From DASVBE01 sp963770375 (GTDB taxonomy: Bacteria; Actinomycetota; Actinomycetes; Streptosporangiales; Streptosporangiaceae): a DNA stretch of 64,000 bases. Of the stretch, positions 53,699 through 61,404 are shown piece by piece; the stretch's first letter is position 1, and each line of letters opens with the position of its first letter. The DNA lies in the NCBI GenBank assembly GCA_963770375.1, contig CAVYPM010000007.1, forward strand, positions 269,971 through 333,970, given 5' to 3'. The position numbers were made by a program, and so were the translations under genes. The notes beneath the pieces are model-generated. The model did no database searches. It had not been told where the DNA came from and worked only from the letters and a program-made list of their open reading frames with translations.

Positions 53699-54430
53699 GC
53701 GTGGCGGGCCACTCCGCCCGGGCCCGGTGCCGTGGTCAGCGCGCACGCGGCGGACTTCGTCTGGCGGGCGGGCGGGTATATCGCGCTGACCACGGCGGCG
53801 GGCGGCGAGGCACACGTGGTCTGCCTGTCGTTCGGGGAGCGCGGCGAGTCGCAGGGCGCGTGGAAGCAGCCGGGGATGACGCTGGACCGGGTCAAGGAGA
53901 TCCGCCGGGGCGAGGCCGAGACGGCCGGGAAGGCCCTCGGCGCGACCATGCGTTTCCTGGACAAGGGCGACTACCCGCTGCCGTCCGGCGACGAGGTTCT
54001 GCTGGAGCTGGCCGGGCTGATGCGCGAACTCGCGCCGGAGGTGATCCTCACCCACTCGAAGGCGGACCCGTACAACTACGACCACCCGGTCGCGGCCGAC
54101 CTGGCCATCCGGGCCCGTGCCGTGGCCCAGGCACTCGGCCTGCCGTCGGAGCACCCGCCGCTGGGCGCCCCGCCGGTGTTCAGGTTCGAGCCGCACCAGC
54201 CGGAGATGTGCGAGTTCCGGCCCGACGTGCTGGTCGACATCACCGCGGTGTTCGGCCAGAAGGAGGCGGCGATGGCCGCGATGGGCTCGCAGAGCCACCT
54301 GGCGCGGTACTACAGCGCGCTGGCCGAGCGGCGCGGCGTGCAGGCGGTCCGGAACGGCGGCGCCGCGTCGATCCGCTACGCCGAGGCTTACCAGCGGGTG
54401 TTCCCGCAGGTGAGCGAGGTGCTGTCGTGA
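53695..54430 (+). CDS. 4-oxalomesaconate hydratase (GalB-like, PIG-L fold; one frameshift)
   Basis: About 244 residues. After removing one base near 53735 the protein reads MSVAGHSARA...VVSAHAADFVWRAGG, then HVVCLSFGERGESQGAWK, LTHSKADPYNYDHPVAADLA, PPVFRFEPHQPEMCEFRPDVLVDIT and QSHLARYYSALAERRGVQA. This tracks Pseudomonas putida GalB closely as I remember it, including AHxxD and the YNYDHP zinc ligands, rather than GlcNAc-deacetylase PIG-L proteins. GalB hydrates 4-oxalomesaconate in the gallate route. Start overlaps the DUF6282 stop; its stop overlaps the aldolase start. Confidence 0.82.
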
Positions 54431-55134
54431 AGCCGGTGATCGTGACCGGCCCGCCCCGGGCGGACCGCGCGGCGGTCGAGGAGCTGGGCCGGCTCGGCGT
54501 GGCCACGGTGCACGAGGCGGCCGGGAAGACCGGGCTGCTCGGCTGCGACCTGCGCCCGGCCTGGGCCGGCGCGGCCACCGCGGGCACGGCGGTCACCGCG
54601 CTGTGCGGGCCCGGCGACAACCTCATGGTGCACGCGGCCATCGAGCAGGCCGGCCCCGGTGACCTGCTGGTGATCACCACCACGTCGCCGTGCCGCGACG
54701 GGTACATCGGGGACCTGATCGTCACCTCGCTGCTGGCCCGCGGGGTGACCGGGCTGGTCACCACCACGGGCGTGCGCGACGTTGCCGGGATCACCAAGCT
54801 CGGCTTCGGCGTCTGGTCGGCGCACATCAGCGCCCAGGGCACGAACAAGGCCATTGCGGGCTGCGTGAACGTGCCGGTGGCCATCGGCGGCACCGTGGTG
54901 CACCCGGGCGACGCGGTGATCGCCGACGACGACGGGGTGGTCTGCGTGCCCCGGGCCCGGGCCGCCGAGGTGGCCGCGGCCGGCCGTGAGCGAGTGGCCA
55001 GGGAGGACGAGGCCAGGGACGCGTTCGCCCGCGGCGAGCTGGGCCTGGACCGGTACGGGCTGCGTGCGGTGCTCGACCGCCTCGGGGTGCGCTACGTCCC
55101 GGCAGAGCATGTGGCCGCTGGCGGTGAGTCGTGA
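54427..55134 (+). CDS. 4-carboxy-4-hydroxy-2-oxoadipate aldolase (RraA/GalC/LigK-like)
   Basis: 235 residues, GTG start. RraA-fold with VATVHEAAGKTGLL, GPGDNLMVHAAIEQAGPGDLL, GYIGDLIVTSLLARGVTGLV, TTGVRDVAGI (the Arg-Asp that bind pyruvate and the metal) and VVHPGDAVIADDDGVVCVPR. LigK/ProA/GalC enzymes of this type cleave 4-carboxy-4-hydroxy-2-oxoadipate to pyruvate and oxaloacetate, directly after GalB. It is coupled to galB (GTGA overlap) and to the following remnant ORF. The C-terminus (DRYGLRAVLDRLGVRYV) matches the family. Confidence 0.85.
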   Translation: MKPVIVTGPPRADRAAVEELGRLGVATVHEAAGKTGLLGCDLRPAWAGAATAGTAVTALCGPGDNLMVHAAIEQAGPGDLLVITTTSPCRDGYIGDLIVTSLLARGVTGLVTTTGVRDVAGITKLGFGVWSAHISAQGTNKAIAGCVNVPVAIGGTVVHPGDAVIADDDGVVCVPRARAAEVAAAGRERVAREDEARDAFARGELGLDRYGLRAVLDRLGVRYVPAEHVAAGGES

Positions 55135-55235
55135 CCGACGACGTTGCGGTGCTGGACGCGCTGCGCGCGGCGATCCTGGACGGTGAGTTCGCGGCCGGGG
55201 CCGGCCCGCGGCGCCAGGAGGTGAACCGGCCATGA
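55131..55235 (+). pseudogene. 34-residue remnant of a GntR-type regulator
   Basis: GTG at 55131 overlaps the aldolase stop, and the ORF stop overlaps the dioxygenase start (ATGA), so coupling is kept on both sides. The peptide VLDALRAAILDGEFAAGA is the first helix of a GntR DNA-binding domain (compare LRxAILxGxFxPG). It then turns to GPRRQEVNRP and stops; the rest of the helix-turn-helix and the effector domain are missing. An internal in-frame deletion of a regulator gene fits best. Confidence 0.65.
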
Positions 55236-56209
55236 CCATGCCCGCCGGGCGGTGCCGGGACATCGCCCACGTTTCCGCGGTTGAGCTGCGCACCCAGGTG
55301 CCCGAGATGACAGTGGACTTCTTCGTCCGGCTGCTCGGCCTGTCCGAGGTGGCCCGGGAGGGCGACCGGGTCTGGCTGCGCACCTGGGATGACTACGAGC
55401 GGTTCACGGTCTGCGTGGTGGGCGGGCCGGCCTCGGGGATCGGCCGGACCTGGATGCGCGCGGCCAGCCCGGAGGCGCTGGCCCGCCGGGTGGCCGCGAT
55501 CGAGGCGGCCGGCTACGGGGTGGGCTGGACGGATGGTGAGCAGGGCATCGGCCCTGTGTACCGGTTCAGGGACCCGGACGGTCACGACATGGGTGTGTAC
55601 TGGGAGACCGAGTGGTGGGCCGCGCCGGAGGGGCAGCGCCCGGCGCTGAAGAACCAGGCCTCGCCCTTCCCGGGCCGCGGCGCCTGCGTGCGGCGGCTCG
55701 ATCATGTGAACTACCTGGCCGCGGACATCCCGGCGGTGACCAGGTTCCTCCCTGGCGTGCTGGGCGCCCAGCTGACCGAGCAGATCGTGCTCGACGACGG
55801 GACCCCGTCGGCGGTCTGGTATCACGTCGCCGACAAGAGCTATGACCTGGTGTACACAAGCGACTGGACCGGTTCCACCGGGCGGCTTCATCATGTGGCG
55901 TTCGCCACCGACCAGCGCGAGGACATCCTGCGCACCGCGGACGTGATGCTCGAGGCCGGCATCCACATCGAGACCGGGCCGCACAAGCACGCGATCCAGC
56001 AGACGTTCTTCCTGTACGTCTGGGAGCCGGGCGGTAACCGGATCGAGCTGTGCAACGCCGGCGCCCGGCTGGTGCTCGCCCCGGACTGGCGGCCAATCTC
56101 CTGGACCCCGGCCGAGCGGGCCAAGGGCCAGGCCTGGGGGCTCAAGACGATCGACAGCTTCCACACCCACGGCACCCCGCCGGTGCCGGACCCCGGCGTG
56201 GCCCGGTGA
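55232..56209 (+). CDS. type I extradiol ring-cleavage dioxygenase (VOC, catechol-2,3-dioxygenase-like)
   Basis: 325 residues, two VOC modules. The C-terminal module carries the Fe(II) ligands His158 (LDHVNYL), His221 (LHHVAF) and Glu272 (GGNRIELC), with His253 (GPHKHA) and Tyr262 matching second-sphere residues of catechol 2,3-dioxygenase. It opens an aromatic diol next to the hydroxyls. The GalB/GalC partners suggest a dicarboxylated or carboxylated diol such as protocatechuate or gallate, although those are normally cleaved by type II (LigAB-like) enzymes. ATG overlaps the remnant ORF stop. Confidence 0.85.
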   Translation: MTMPAGRCRDIAHVSAVELRTQVPEMTVDFFVRLLGLSEVAREGDRVWLRTWDDYERFTVCVVGGPASGIGRTWMRAASPEALARRVAAIEAAGYGVGWTDGEQGIGPVYRFRDPDGHDMGVYWETEWWAAPEGQRPALKNQASPFPGRGACVRRLDHVNYLAADIPAVTRFLPGVLGAQLTEQIVLDDGTPSAVWYHVADKSYDLVYTSDWTGSTGRLHHVAFATDQREDILRTADVMLEAGIHIETGPHKHAIQQTFFLYVWEPGGNRIELCNAGARLVLAPDWRPISWTPAERAKGQAWGLKTIDSFHTHGTPPVPDPGVAR

Positions 56210-57000
56210 CCGGGCCGGACGCGCCGCCGGTGACGGTGGCCGTGCTCGGCCTGGGCGAGGCCGGCGGGCGGATCGCCGCGGACCTGGTGGCCGCCGGGGC
56301 GCGGGTGCGCGGCTTCGACCCGGCCGTGCCCGCCCCGCCCGGGGTGGCGGCCGCGGCCAGCGACGCGGACGCCTGCCGCGGTGCGGGTCTGGTGCTCAGC
56401 CTGACCACGGCGGCCGAGTCGGAGGAGGCGCTGCGGCAGGCTCTGCCCGGGCTGGAGCCGGGGGCCTGCTACGCCGACGCCAACACCGCGTCGGCCCGGC
56501 AGAAGCAGCGGCTGGCCGCGGCGGCCGGCGCGGCCGGGGTGCCGTTCGCGGACATCGCCATCATGGCGCCGATCCTGGCCCGCGGCCTGGGCACGCCGAT
56601 GCTGGCGTCAGGGCCGGCCGCGGCCACGGTCGTGGCGCTGCTCCAGGGCTTCGGCGGGCCGGCCGAGGTGCTGGCCGGGCCGCCGGGCGCGGCGGCCACC
56701 AGGAAGCTGCTGCGCAGCGTGTTCTACAAGGGCATGGCGGCCGCGGTGGTGGAGGCGCTGCGCGCCGCCGAGGCGGCCGGGCAGGCGGACTGGCTGCGCG
56801 GCCACATCGCCGCGGAGCTGGCCGCGGCCGACGAGGCCATGGCGGCGCGGCTGGAAGAGGGCAGCTACCAGCACGCCGCCCGCCGGGTGCACGAGATGGC
56901 CGCGGCGGCCGAGCTGGTCGAGGAGCTAGGGGTTGTGCCGCGGGTGACGAGGGCCAGCCAGGAGCAACTTGCCGAGCTCGCCAGCCACCGTAACCCTTAA
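56206..57000 (+). CDS. NAD-binding 6-phosphogluconate-dehydrogenase-like protein (DUF1932)
   Basis: 264 residues, GTG start overlapping the dioxygenase stop. Rossmann domain VTVAVLGLGEAGGRIAADLVAAGA (GxGxxG), then AGLVLSLTTAAESEEAL, and the beta-hydroxyacid-dehydrogenase-like YADANTAS. The C-terminal helical domain has RKLLRSVFYKGMAAAVVEALRAAE, with the Lys in the catalytic area. It probably oxidises or reduces a ring-cleavage intermediate with NAD(P). It ends the operon; LigC, the usual dehydrogenase, belongs to another family, so this may be a replacement. Confidence 0.82.
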   Translation: MTGPDAPPVTVAVLGLGEAGGRIAADLVAAGARVRGFDPAVPAPPGVAAAASDADACRGAGLVLSLTTAAESEEALRQALPGLEPGACYADANTASARQKQRLAAAAGAAGVPFADIAIMAPILARGLGTPMLASGPAAATVVALLQGFGGPAEVLAGPPGAAATRKLLRSVFYKGMAAAVVEALRAAEAAGQADWLRGHIAAELAAADEAMAARLEEGSYQHAARRVHEMAAAAELVEELGVVPRVTRASQEQLAELASHRNP

Positions 57001-57012
57001 TGCTCGTTACGG
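56988..57012. terminator. short hairpin at operon end
   Basis: CCGTAAC and GTTACGG (7 bp) flank an 11-nt loop containing the stop codon. Weak. Confidence 0.3.
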
Positions 57013-57164
57013 TCCGTCAACGTGAACGGTGGCGCGGACCTCGTCACCCACGTCGAGGCCTTCGGCGGCCCGCCGGCAGAACCGGCGGCACGCCGGTGAG
57101 TCTGGCGAGGCCGGCCGGTCTGTACCGGCAGAAGAGCCTACTGAGACCCCTGAGGAGCACCGCG

Positions 57165-57978
57165 ATGACCACGCCCGGCCGCGGCCAGTACGCCGACGTC
57201 AACGGCATCAGCCTGTACTACGAGATCCACGGGACCGGCCAGCCGCTGGTCCTGCTGCACGGCGGGCTGATGTCCGGCGAGACGTTCGGCCCGGTGCTGC
57301 CCGCCCTGGCGGAGAAGTACCAGGTCATCGTCCCGGATCTGCAAGGTCACGGCCGCACGGCGGACATCGGCCGGCCGCTCGACGTGCGCCTGATGGCGGA
57401 CGACATCGGGGCGCTGATCGGCCACCTCGGCCTGGACCGCCCCGTCGTGATGGGCTTCTCCCTGGGCGGCGGCGTCGCGCTGCAGACCGCGGTCCGGCAC
57501 CCGGACCTGGTCGGCCGCCTGATCGTGGTGTCCGCCAACATCAGGCGCAGCGCCATCTACCCGGAGATGCTCGCCCAGCAGGGCCAGGTCAACGCCGCGG
57601 CGGCGGAGTTCATGAAGGACACGCCGATGTACGAGCTGTACCAGCGGGTGGCCCCGCGCCCGGAGGATTTCCCCCGGCTGCTCGACAAGGCCGGCGAGGC
57701 CATGGCCCAGGACTTCGACTTCACCGACGATGTCCGCGGCCTCCAGGTGCCGACCATGTTCGTGGCCGCCGACGCTGACATGGCGCCGCCCTCCCACTAC
57801 GTCGAGGTCTTCGCCCTCCTGGACGGCGGCCTGCGCGACGGCGGCTGGACGGGTGAAGAACCGGCCCACGGGCGGCCACGCCCTGGCCATCCTCCCCGGC
57901 CTGACCCACTACAACATCTCGGACTCCCCGCTCCTGGCCGCAACCGCCCTGGCCTTCCTCGACCCCCAGAGCACCTGA
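57165..57978 (+). CDS. alpha/beta hydrolase (one frameshift)
   Basis: About 270 residues: GISLYYEIHGTGQPLVLLHGGLMSGETF (oxyanion HGG), VIVPDLQGHGRTAD, nucleophile elbow VVMGFSLGGGVALQTA (GFSLG), VPTMFVAADADMAPPSHYVEV (catalytic Asp) and HALAILPGLTHYNI (His). An extra base near 57858 joins two frames; the true end is FLDPQST at 57978. ATG at 57165 follows GAGGAG. It stands alone downstream of the catabolic operon; a role in ester or ring-product hydrolysis is possible. Confidence 0.85.
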
Positions 57979-58159
57979 GCGCCAGCCGTGCGTACCGATC
58001 GCACCTGGGCCAATAACCCGCTGGGCGTGCGAGTTTGCGGGGATTTGGGGGCATGAGGTGATTGCGGTGCGCAAGGAATCCCGCCAGTATGCGTAATACG
58101 TGTTTCCAGAGCAGCCGGCCGGGTGTATAAATCGGCCGGCCTTCCGCGAAGGCCACGGC

Positions 58160-58573
58160 ATGTTCCTATTCGAGTGCGAGGCCACCTTCGAGGCTGAGCC
58201 GGACGCGGTCTGGAAGCTGTGGACCGACGTCACGCGGTGGCCTGAGTGGGATGTCAGCAAGGAGATCGCGCGGCTGGACGGGCCGTTCGAGGTCGGCTCC
58301 GTGGGCTGGGCCAAGCAGCGCGGCAACCTGGGCGGCACGTTCGTCATCGCCGAGATCGAGAACGGCCGCCGCTGGCTGACCGAGTGCCCGGTCCCGCTGG
58401 GCCGGGTGACCTTCGACCACGAGCTGGAGCCGCTCGACGGCGGACGGATCCGGGTCGTCAAGCGAGTCGACGTGTACGGCGGCACGGCGCCGCTGATCCG
58501 GCTGTTCGCCCCGCGGATGAAGCGCGACATCGCCGAGTCGCTGGCCGCGCTGGAGCGCATGCTGTCCGGCTGA
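58160..58573 (+). CDS. SRPBCC (polyketide-cyclase-like) protein
   Basis: 137 residues: FECEATFEAEPDAVWKLWTDVTRWPEWDVSKE is the opening strand and helix of the START-like fold, followed by beta strands VGSVGWAKQR, TFVIAEIENGRRWLTEC and RVVKRVDVYGG, and a C-terminal helix KRDIAESLAALERML. Binds a hydrophobic ligand; no enzyme residues stand out. ATG at 58160 (GAAGG upstream) is preferred over 58100. Single gene before the P450. Confidence 0.8.
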   Translation: MFLFECEATFEAEPDAVWKLWTDVTRWPEWDVSKEIARLDGPFEVGSVGWAKQRGNLGGTFVIAEIENGRRWLTECPVPLGRVTFDHELEPLDGGRIRVVKRVDVYGGTAPLIRLFAPRMKRDIAESLAALERMLSG

Positions 58574-58665
58574 TCTGACCCGCCCTTCGGCTGCACCGTG
58601 GCGCGGGAGCGCCCGGCAGGGTTGAATCGGCGGATAGGTGCACGAGCCGTAGATGAGGATCTGCC

Positions 58666-59926
58666 GTGACGAGCGTCGCCGAGCTGGAGCTGCCTGAGTT
58701 CGACCCCCTGGCGCCCGACGTGACCGGGGAGACCTACCACCAGCGGCTCGCGGAGGTCCGCAAGCAGGGGTGGCTGGCCAGGTCGCCGCTGTCCCTGGTG
58801 GTGCTCGACCGCGACGGCGGCGAGTTCTTCCTGCGCTCGAAGGCGACCGTGTTCCCGGGCCGGGAGATCGCCGACCTGTTCGGCGTGACCGGCGGGCGGC
58901 TGCGGGAGCAGATCGACGCCAACATCCTGAACCAGACCGGCGCGCAGCACCGGCGGCTGCGGGCGCTGGTCGGGCCGTCCTTCAGCCCGCGGGCGGCGGA
59001 CAAGTGGCGGCCGGTCATGCGCGGGTTCCTGGCGGACCTGTGGCAGGGCATCGGGCCGGCCACGGCCACCGAGTTCGTCGCCGCGGTCGCCAAGCCCTAC
59101 CCGTCGCTGACGATCGCCGCCGTGCTCGGCGCGCCCGCGCGGGACGCGGACCGGCTGCACGAGTGGTCGGGCTGGGTGCAGCGGCAGTTCGACATCCGCT
59201 CGCTGTCCACCGACCTGGCCCGGATCGAGCAGGCCACCGCGGAGAGCTACGGCTACGTCGAGGCCCTGCTCCAGCGCCGGGCCGCGGAACCGGCCGACGA
59301 CCTGATCAGCGCGCTCCTGGCGGCCGAGGCGGAGGGCGACCGGCTGTCCCATCCCGAGTGCGTGAACCTCGTCATGAACGTGATCGCCGGCGGCATCGAC
59401 ACCACGCAGAGCCAGCTGTCGCACGCGCTGCGGCTGTTTGCCTGCCACCCGGACCAGTGGGCGCTGCTGGCCAGCCAGCCGGAGCTGGTCCCGCAGGCGG
59501 TCAGCGAGGTGCTGCGGTTCGAGCCGATCACGCCGTTCACCGCGAGGCTGTGCACCGAGGACGTCGAGTACCGCGGCCTGGTGTTCCCGGCCGGGACGAT
59601 CGTGGCCGTCTGCGCCGAGCGGGCCAACCGCGAGCCGGCCAGGACGGTACTGGCCAGGACGGGCTGGCCAGGACGGTGCTGGCCAGGACGGGGCGGGCCA
59701 GGACGCGGAGCGGTTCGACATCACCGTTGACCACGCCGACCGGCTGCTGACCTTCGGCGCGGGCCCGCACTTCTGCCTGGGCTCCAACCTGGCCCGCGCC
59801 GAGCTGGAGGAGGCACTGACCTTCCTCGCGCCGCGGATGCCGGGCCTGGCCCTGGACGGCCCGCCGGCGCTGGGCGGCGTGGAGGGCATCTACGGAATCG
59901 ACGCCCTCCCACTGTCCTGGAGCTAG
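58666..59926 (+). CDS. cytochrome P450 (disrupted by a 15-bp repeat array)
   Basis: About 420 residues. I-helix VIAGGIDTTQSQLSHAL (oxygen-activating G-x-D-T), K-helix EVLRFEP (ExxR) and the haem loop FGAGPHFCLGSNLAR with the ligand Cys are all present. Between ANREP and AERFDITVDH, where P450s usually need about ten residues, lies an array of five 15-bp units, one only 14 bp. It changes the frame, so the haem loop is out of frame with the start. GTG at 58666 follows GAGGA. Whether the gene is functional depends on the true repeat length. Confidence 0.82.
59637..59710. repeat. 15-bp tandem array inside the P450 gene
   Basis: Five units: GGCCAGGACGGTACT, GGCCAGGACGGGCT (14 bp), GGCCAGGACGGTGCT, GGCCAGGACGGGGCG and GGCCAGGACGCGGAG. 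In the downstream frame they encode GQDG(T/A) pentapeptides leading into DAERFDI. Two missing bases (one at the 5' edge, one in the short unit) would restore the reading frame. Confidence 0.85.
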
Positions 59927-59958
59927 CACTGAGCTGGGGCTAGCCGGCCTGGCCGGGC

Positions 59959-60048
59959 TCAGTACCAGCGGAGACGCGGCGCGGGCGCGGGCGGCTCCGA
60001 CAAGCGGGCGGTGATCCGGCGGGCGATCTGGGACAGCTTGCGCTTCAT
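59959..60048 (-). CDS. small basic peptide ORF divergent from MarR
   Basis: 29 codons encoding MKRKLSQIARRITARLSEPP and a Pro/Ala tail ending RLRWY. AGGAGGAAGCC before the ATG is an almost ideal ribosome site, unusual in this window. The first 18 residues can form a basic amphipathic helix. It diverges from the MarR gene over a region of AT-rich direct repeats. No family recognised; expression is inferred from the ribosome site and position only. Confidence 0.5.
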   Translation of the reverse strand: MKRKLSQIARRITARLSEPPAPAPRLRWY

Positions 60049-60065
60049 GGCTTCCTCCTGATTGC

Positions 60066-60092
60066 TTCCTAGGAAACTATATACTAGGAAAC
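60066..60092. promoter_or_regulatory. MarR-type operator region
   Basis: Two copies of CTAGGAAAC (60069 and 60084) 15 bp apart, the first inside the palindrome TTCCTAGGAA, with TATATA between. It lies between the small ORF and the MarR gene and is the most AT-rich spot nearby. Confidence 0.6.
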
Positions 60093-60122
60093 AAAGTCTG
60101 CGGAAGCTTATTCCTGGCGCGC

Positions 60123-60128
60123 TATACT
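60123..60128 (+). promoter_or_regulatory. -10 element of a leaderless MarR promoter
   Basis: TATACT ends 7 nt before the GTG at 60136, so transcription would begin at or next to the start codon. No ribosome site is present, consistent with a leaderless mRNA. Confidence 0.55.
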
Positions 60129-60135
60129 CTCGCCC

Positions 60136-60165
60136 GTGCCAGACCAGGACGTGCCAGACCAGGAC
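60136..60165. repeat. 15-bp direct repeat at the MarR start
   Basis: GTGCCAGACCAGGAC occurs twice in a row, both copies in frame, giving two possible GTG starts. Confidence 0.85.
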
Positions 60166-60735
60166 GGTGTTGACCGGATCCTCGGGCAGTGGCAACGCGA
60201 GCGGCCGGACCTGGACACCAGCCCGATGGGCGTCATCGGCCGCGTGTCCCGGCTGTCGCGCCAGCTCGAACAGCGCCTGGACCCGGTCTTCGCGCGGCAC
60301 GGGCTCGAGCAGGGCCTGTTCGACGTCCTCGCTACGCTGCGCCGGTCGGGCGAGCCCTACCGGATGCGGCCCGCAGACCTGGCCGCGTCGGTGATGCTCA
60401 CCTCCAGCGGGATCACCAAGAGGCTGGACCGGCTGGAGGCATCCGGCTTGGTCGTGCGCCATCCTGATCCGCAGGACCGGCGCGGGCTGCTGATCGAGCT
60501 GACACCGGCCGGCCGGCAGCTCGTCGACACGGCCCTGGCCGACCATGTGGCCGCCGAGCACCGGCTGCTGGCCGCGCTCAGCCCGGACGACCGTGATCGG
60601 CTCGCTGGGCTGCTGCGTATCCTGCTACTCGGCCTGCCCGCCACGGCCAGCCCCGACGGTCAGCCGGGCCCGGGCGGCCCAGGCGGTGAACCCCGCCGCG
60701 ACCGCGACCCCAGCCCGCACGTGGAGCCGGAGTGA
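60136..60735 (+). CDS. MarR-family regulator
   Basis: 199 residues. The winged helix is RPADLAASVMLTSSGITKRLDRLEASGLVVRHPDPQDRRG, preceded by the dimerisation helix VIGRVSRLSRQLEQRLDPVFARHGL. The N-terminus has a duplicated VPDQD pentapeptide (15-bp direct repeat, 60136-60165). The C-terminus has a Gly/Pro-rich tail (GQPGPGGPGGEP). GTG at 60136 is likely also the transcription start. The stop overlaps the lspA start. It probably represses its own operon and the divergent small ORF. Confidence 0.85.
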   Translation: MPDQDVPDQDGVDRILGQWQRERPDLDTSPMGVIGRVSRLSRQLEQRLDPVFARHGLEQGLFDVLATLRRSGEPYRMRPADLAASVMLTSSGITKRLDRLEASGLVVRHPDPQDRRGLLIELTPAGRQLVDTALADHVAAEHRLLAALSPDDRDRLAGLLRILLLGLPATASPDGQPGPGGPGGEPRRDRDPSPHVEPE

Positions 60736-61322
60736 CCAGCACCAGCCCGTCGCCTAACGCTGGCGGCACCGCCGGGCCCGTCAGCCCGGCCCGGCGGCTG
60801 CTTGTCGTCCTGGTGCTGGCCGCCGTGATCATCGGCCTCGACCAGGGGACCAAGCAATGGGCCCTGTCCGGGCTGGCGGACGGCCAGACCGTGACGCTGC
60901 CCACCGGCTTCATTCACTTGCACCTGCTGGTCAACGCGGGCGCCGCGTTCTCCTTCGCGACCGGCGAGACCTGGGTCATCACGGCGTGCGCCAGCGCGGC
61001 CGTGCTCGCCATCCCGTGGTTCGCGCTCCGCGCCCGGTCCTGGCTGCTGGCCGTGGCCCTGGGCCTGCTGCTCGGCGGCGCCGCGGGCAACCTGATCGAC
61101 CGGCTGGCCCGGGCGCCAGGACCCGGCCGGGGCCGGGTGGTGGACTTCATCGACTACCACGGGTGGTTCACCGGGAACGTGGCCGACATCGCGATCGTGG
61201 TCAGCGCGGCGCTGCTGATCGTGCGGGCCAGCGTCATCTCGCACCGGGAGCGGCGGGCGGCGCTGGCGCCGCGTCCAGCCCGGGACGACCCGGCGGGCGG
61301 GGACCCGGCCAAGGCGGCGTGA
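60732..61322 (+). CDS. lspA: lipoprotein signal peptidase (signal peptidase II)
   Basis: 196 residues, four helices. LVNAGAAFSFATG, LLLGGAAGNLIDRLARAPG and VVDFIDYHGWFTGNVADIAI are the conserved boxes; the two catalytic Asp residues are in GNLIDR and NVADIAI. It cleaves the signal peptide of prolipoproteins after lipidation at the membrane. The extended, unstructured C-terminus (RRAALAPRPARDDPAGGD) is common in actinomycetes. GTG overlaps the MarR stop; pairing of lspA with a MarR gene is unusual, and the usual RluD neighbour is absent, so this may be a second lspA. Confidence 0.9.
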   Translation: MTSTSPSPNAGGTAGPVSPARRLLVVLVLAAVIIGLDQGTKQWALSGLADGQTVTLPTGFIHLHLLVNAGAAFSFATGETWVITACASAAVLAIPWFALRARSWLLAVALGLLLGGAAGNLIDRLARAPGPGRGRVVDFIDYHGWFTGNVADIAIVVSAALLIVRASVISHRERRAALAPRPARDDPAGGDPAKAA

Positions 61323-61404
61323 CCCGCGCCGCGCCCACCGTAATCCTTAATCGGCAGGACCCTGGACGGCGGGTCAGCAGGACCGAGCGAGCGGAGCGAG
61401 CGGG

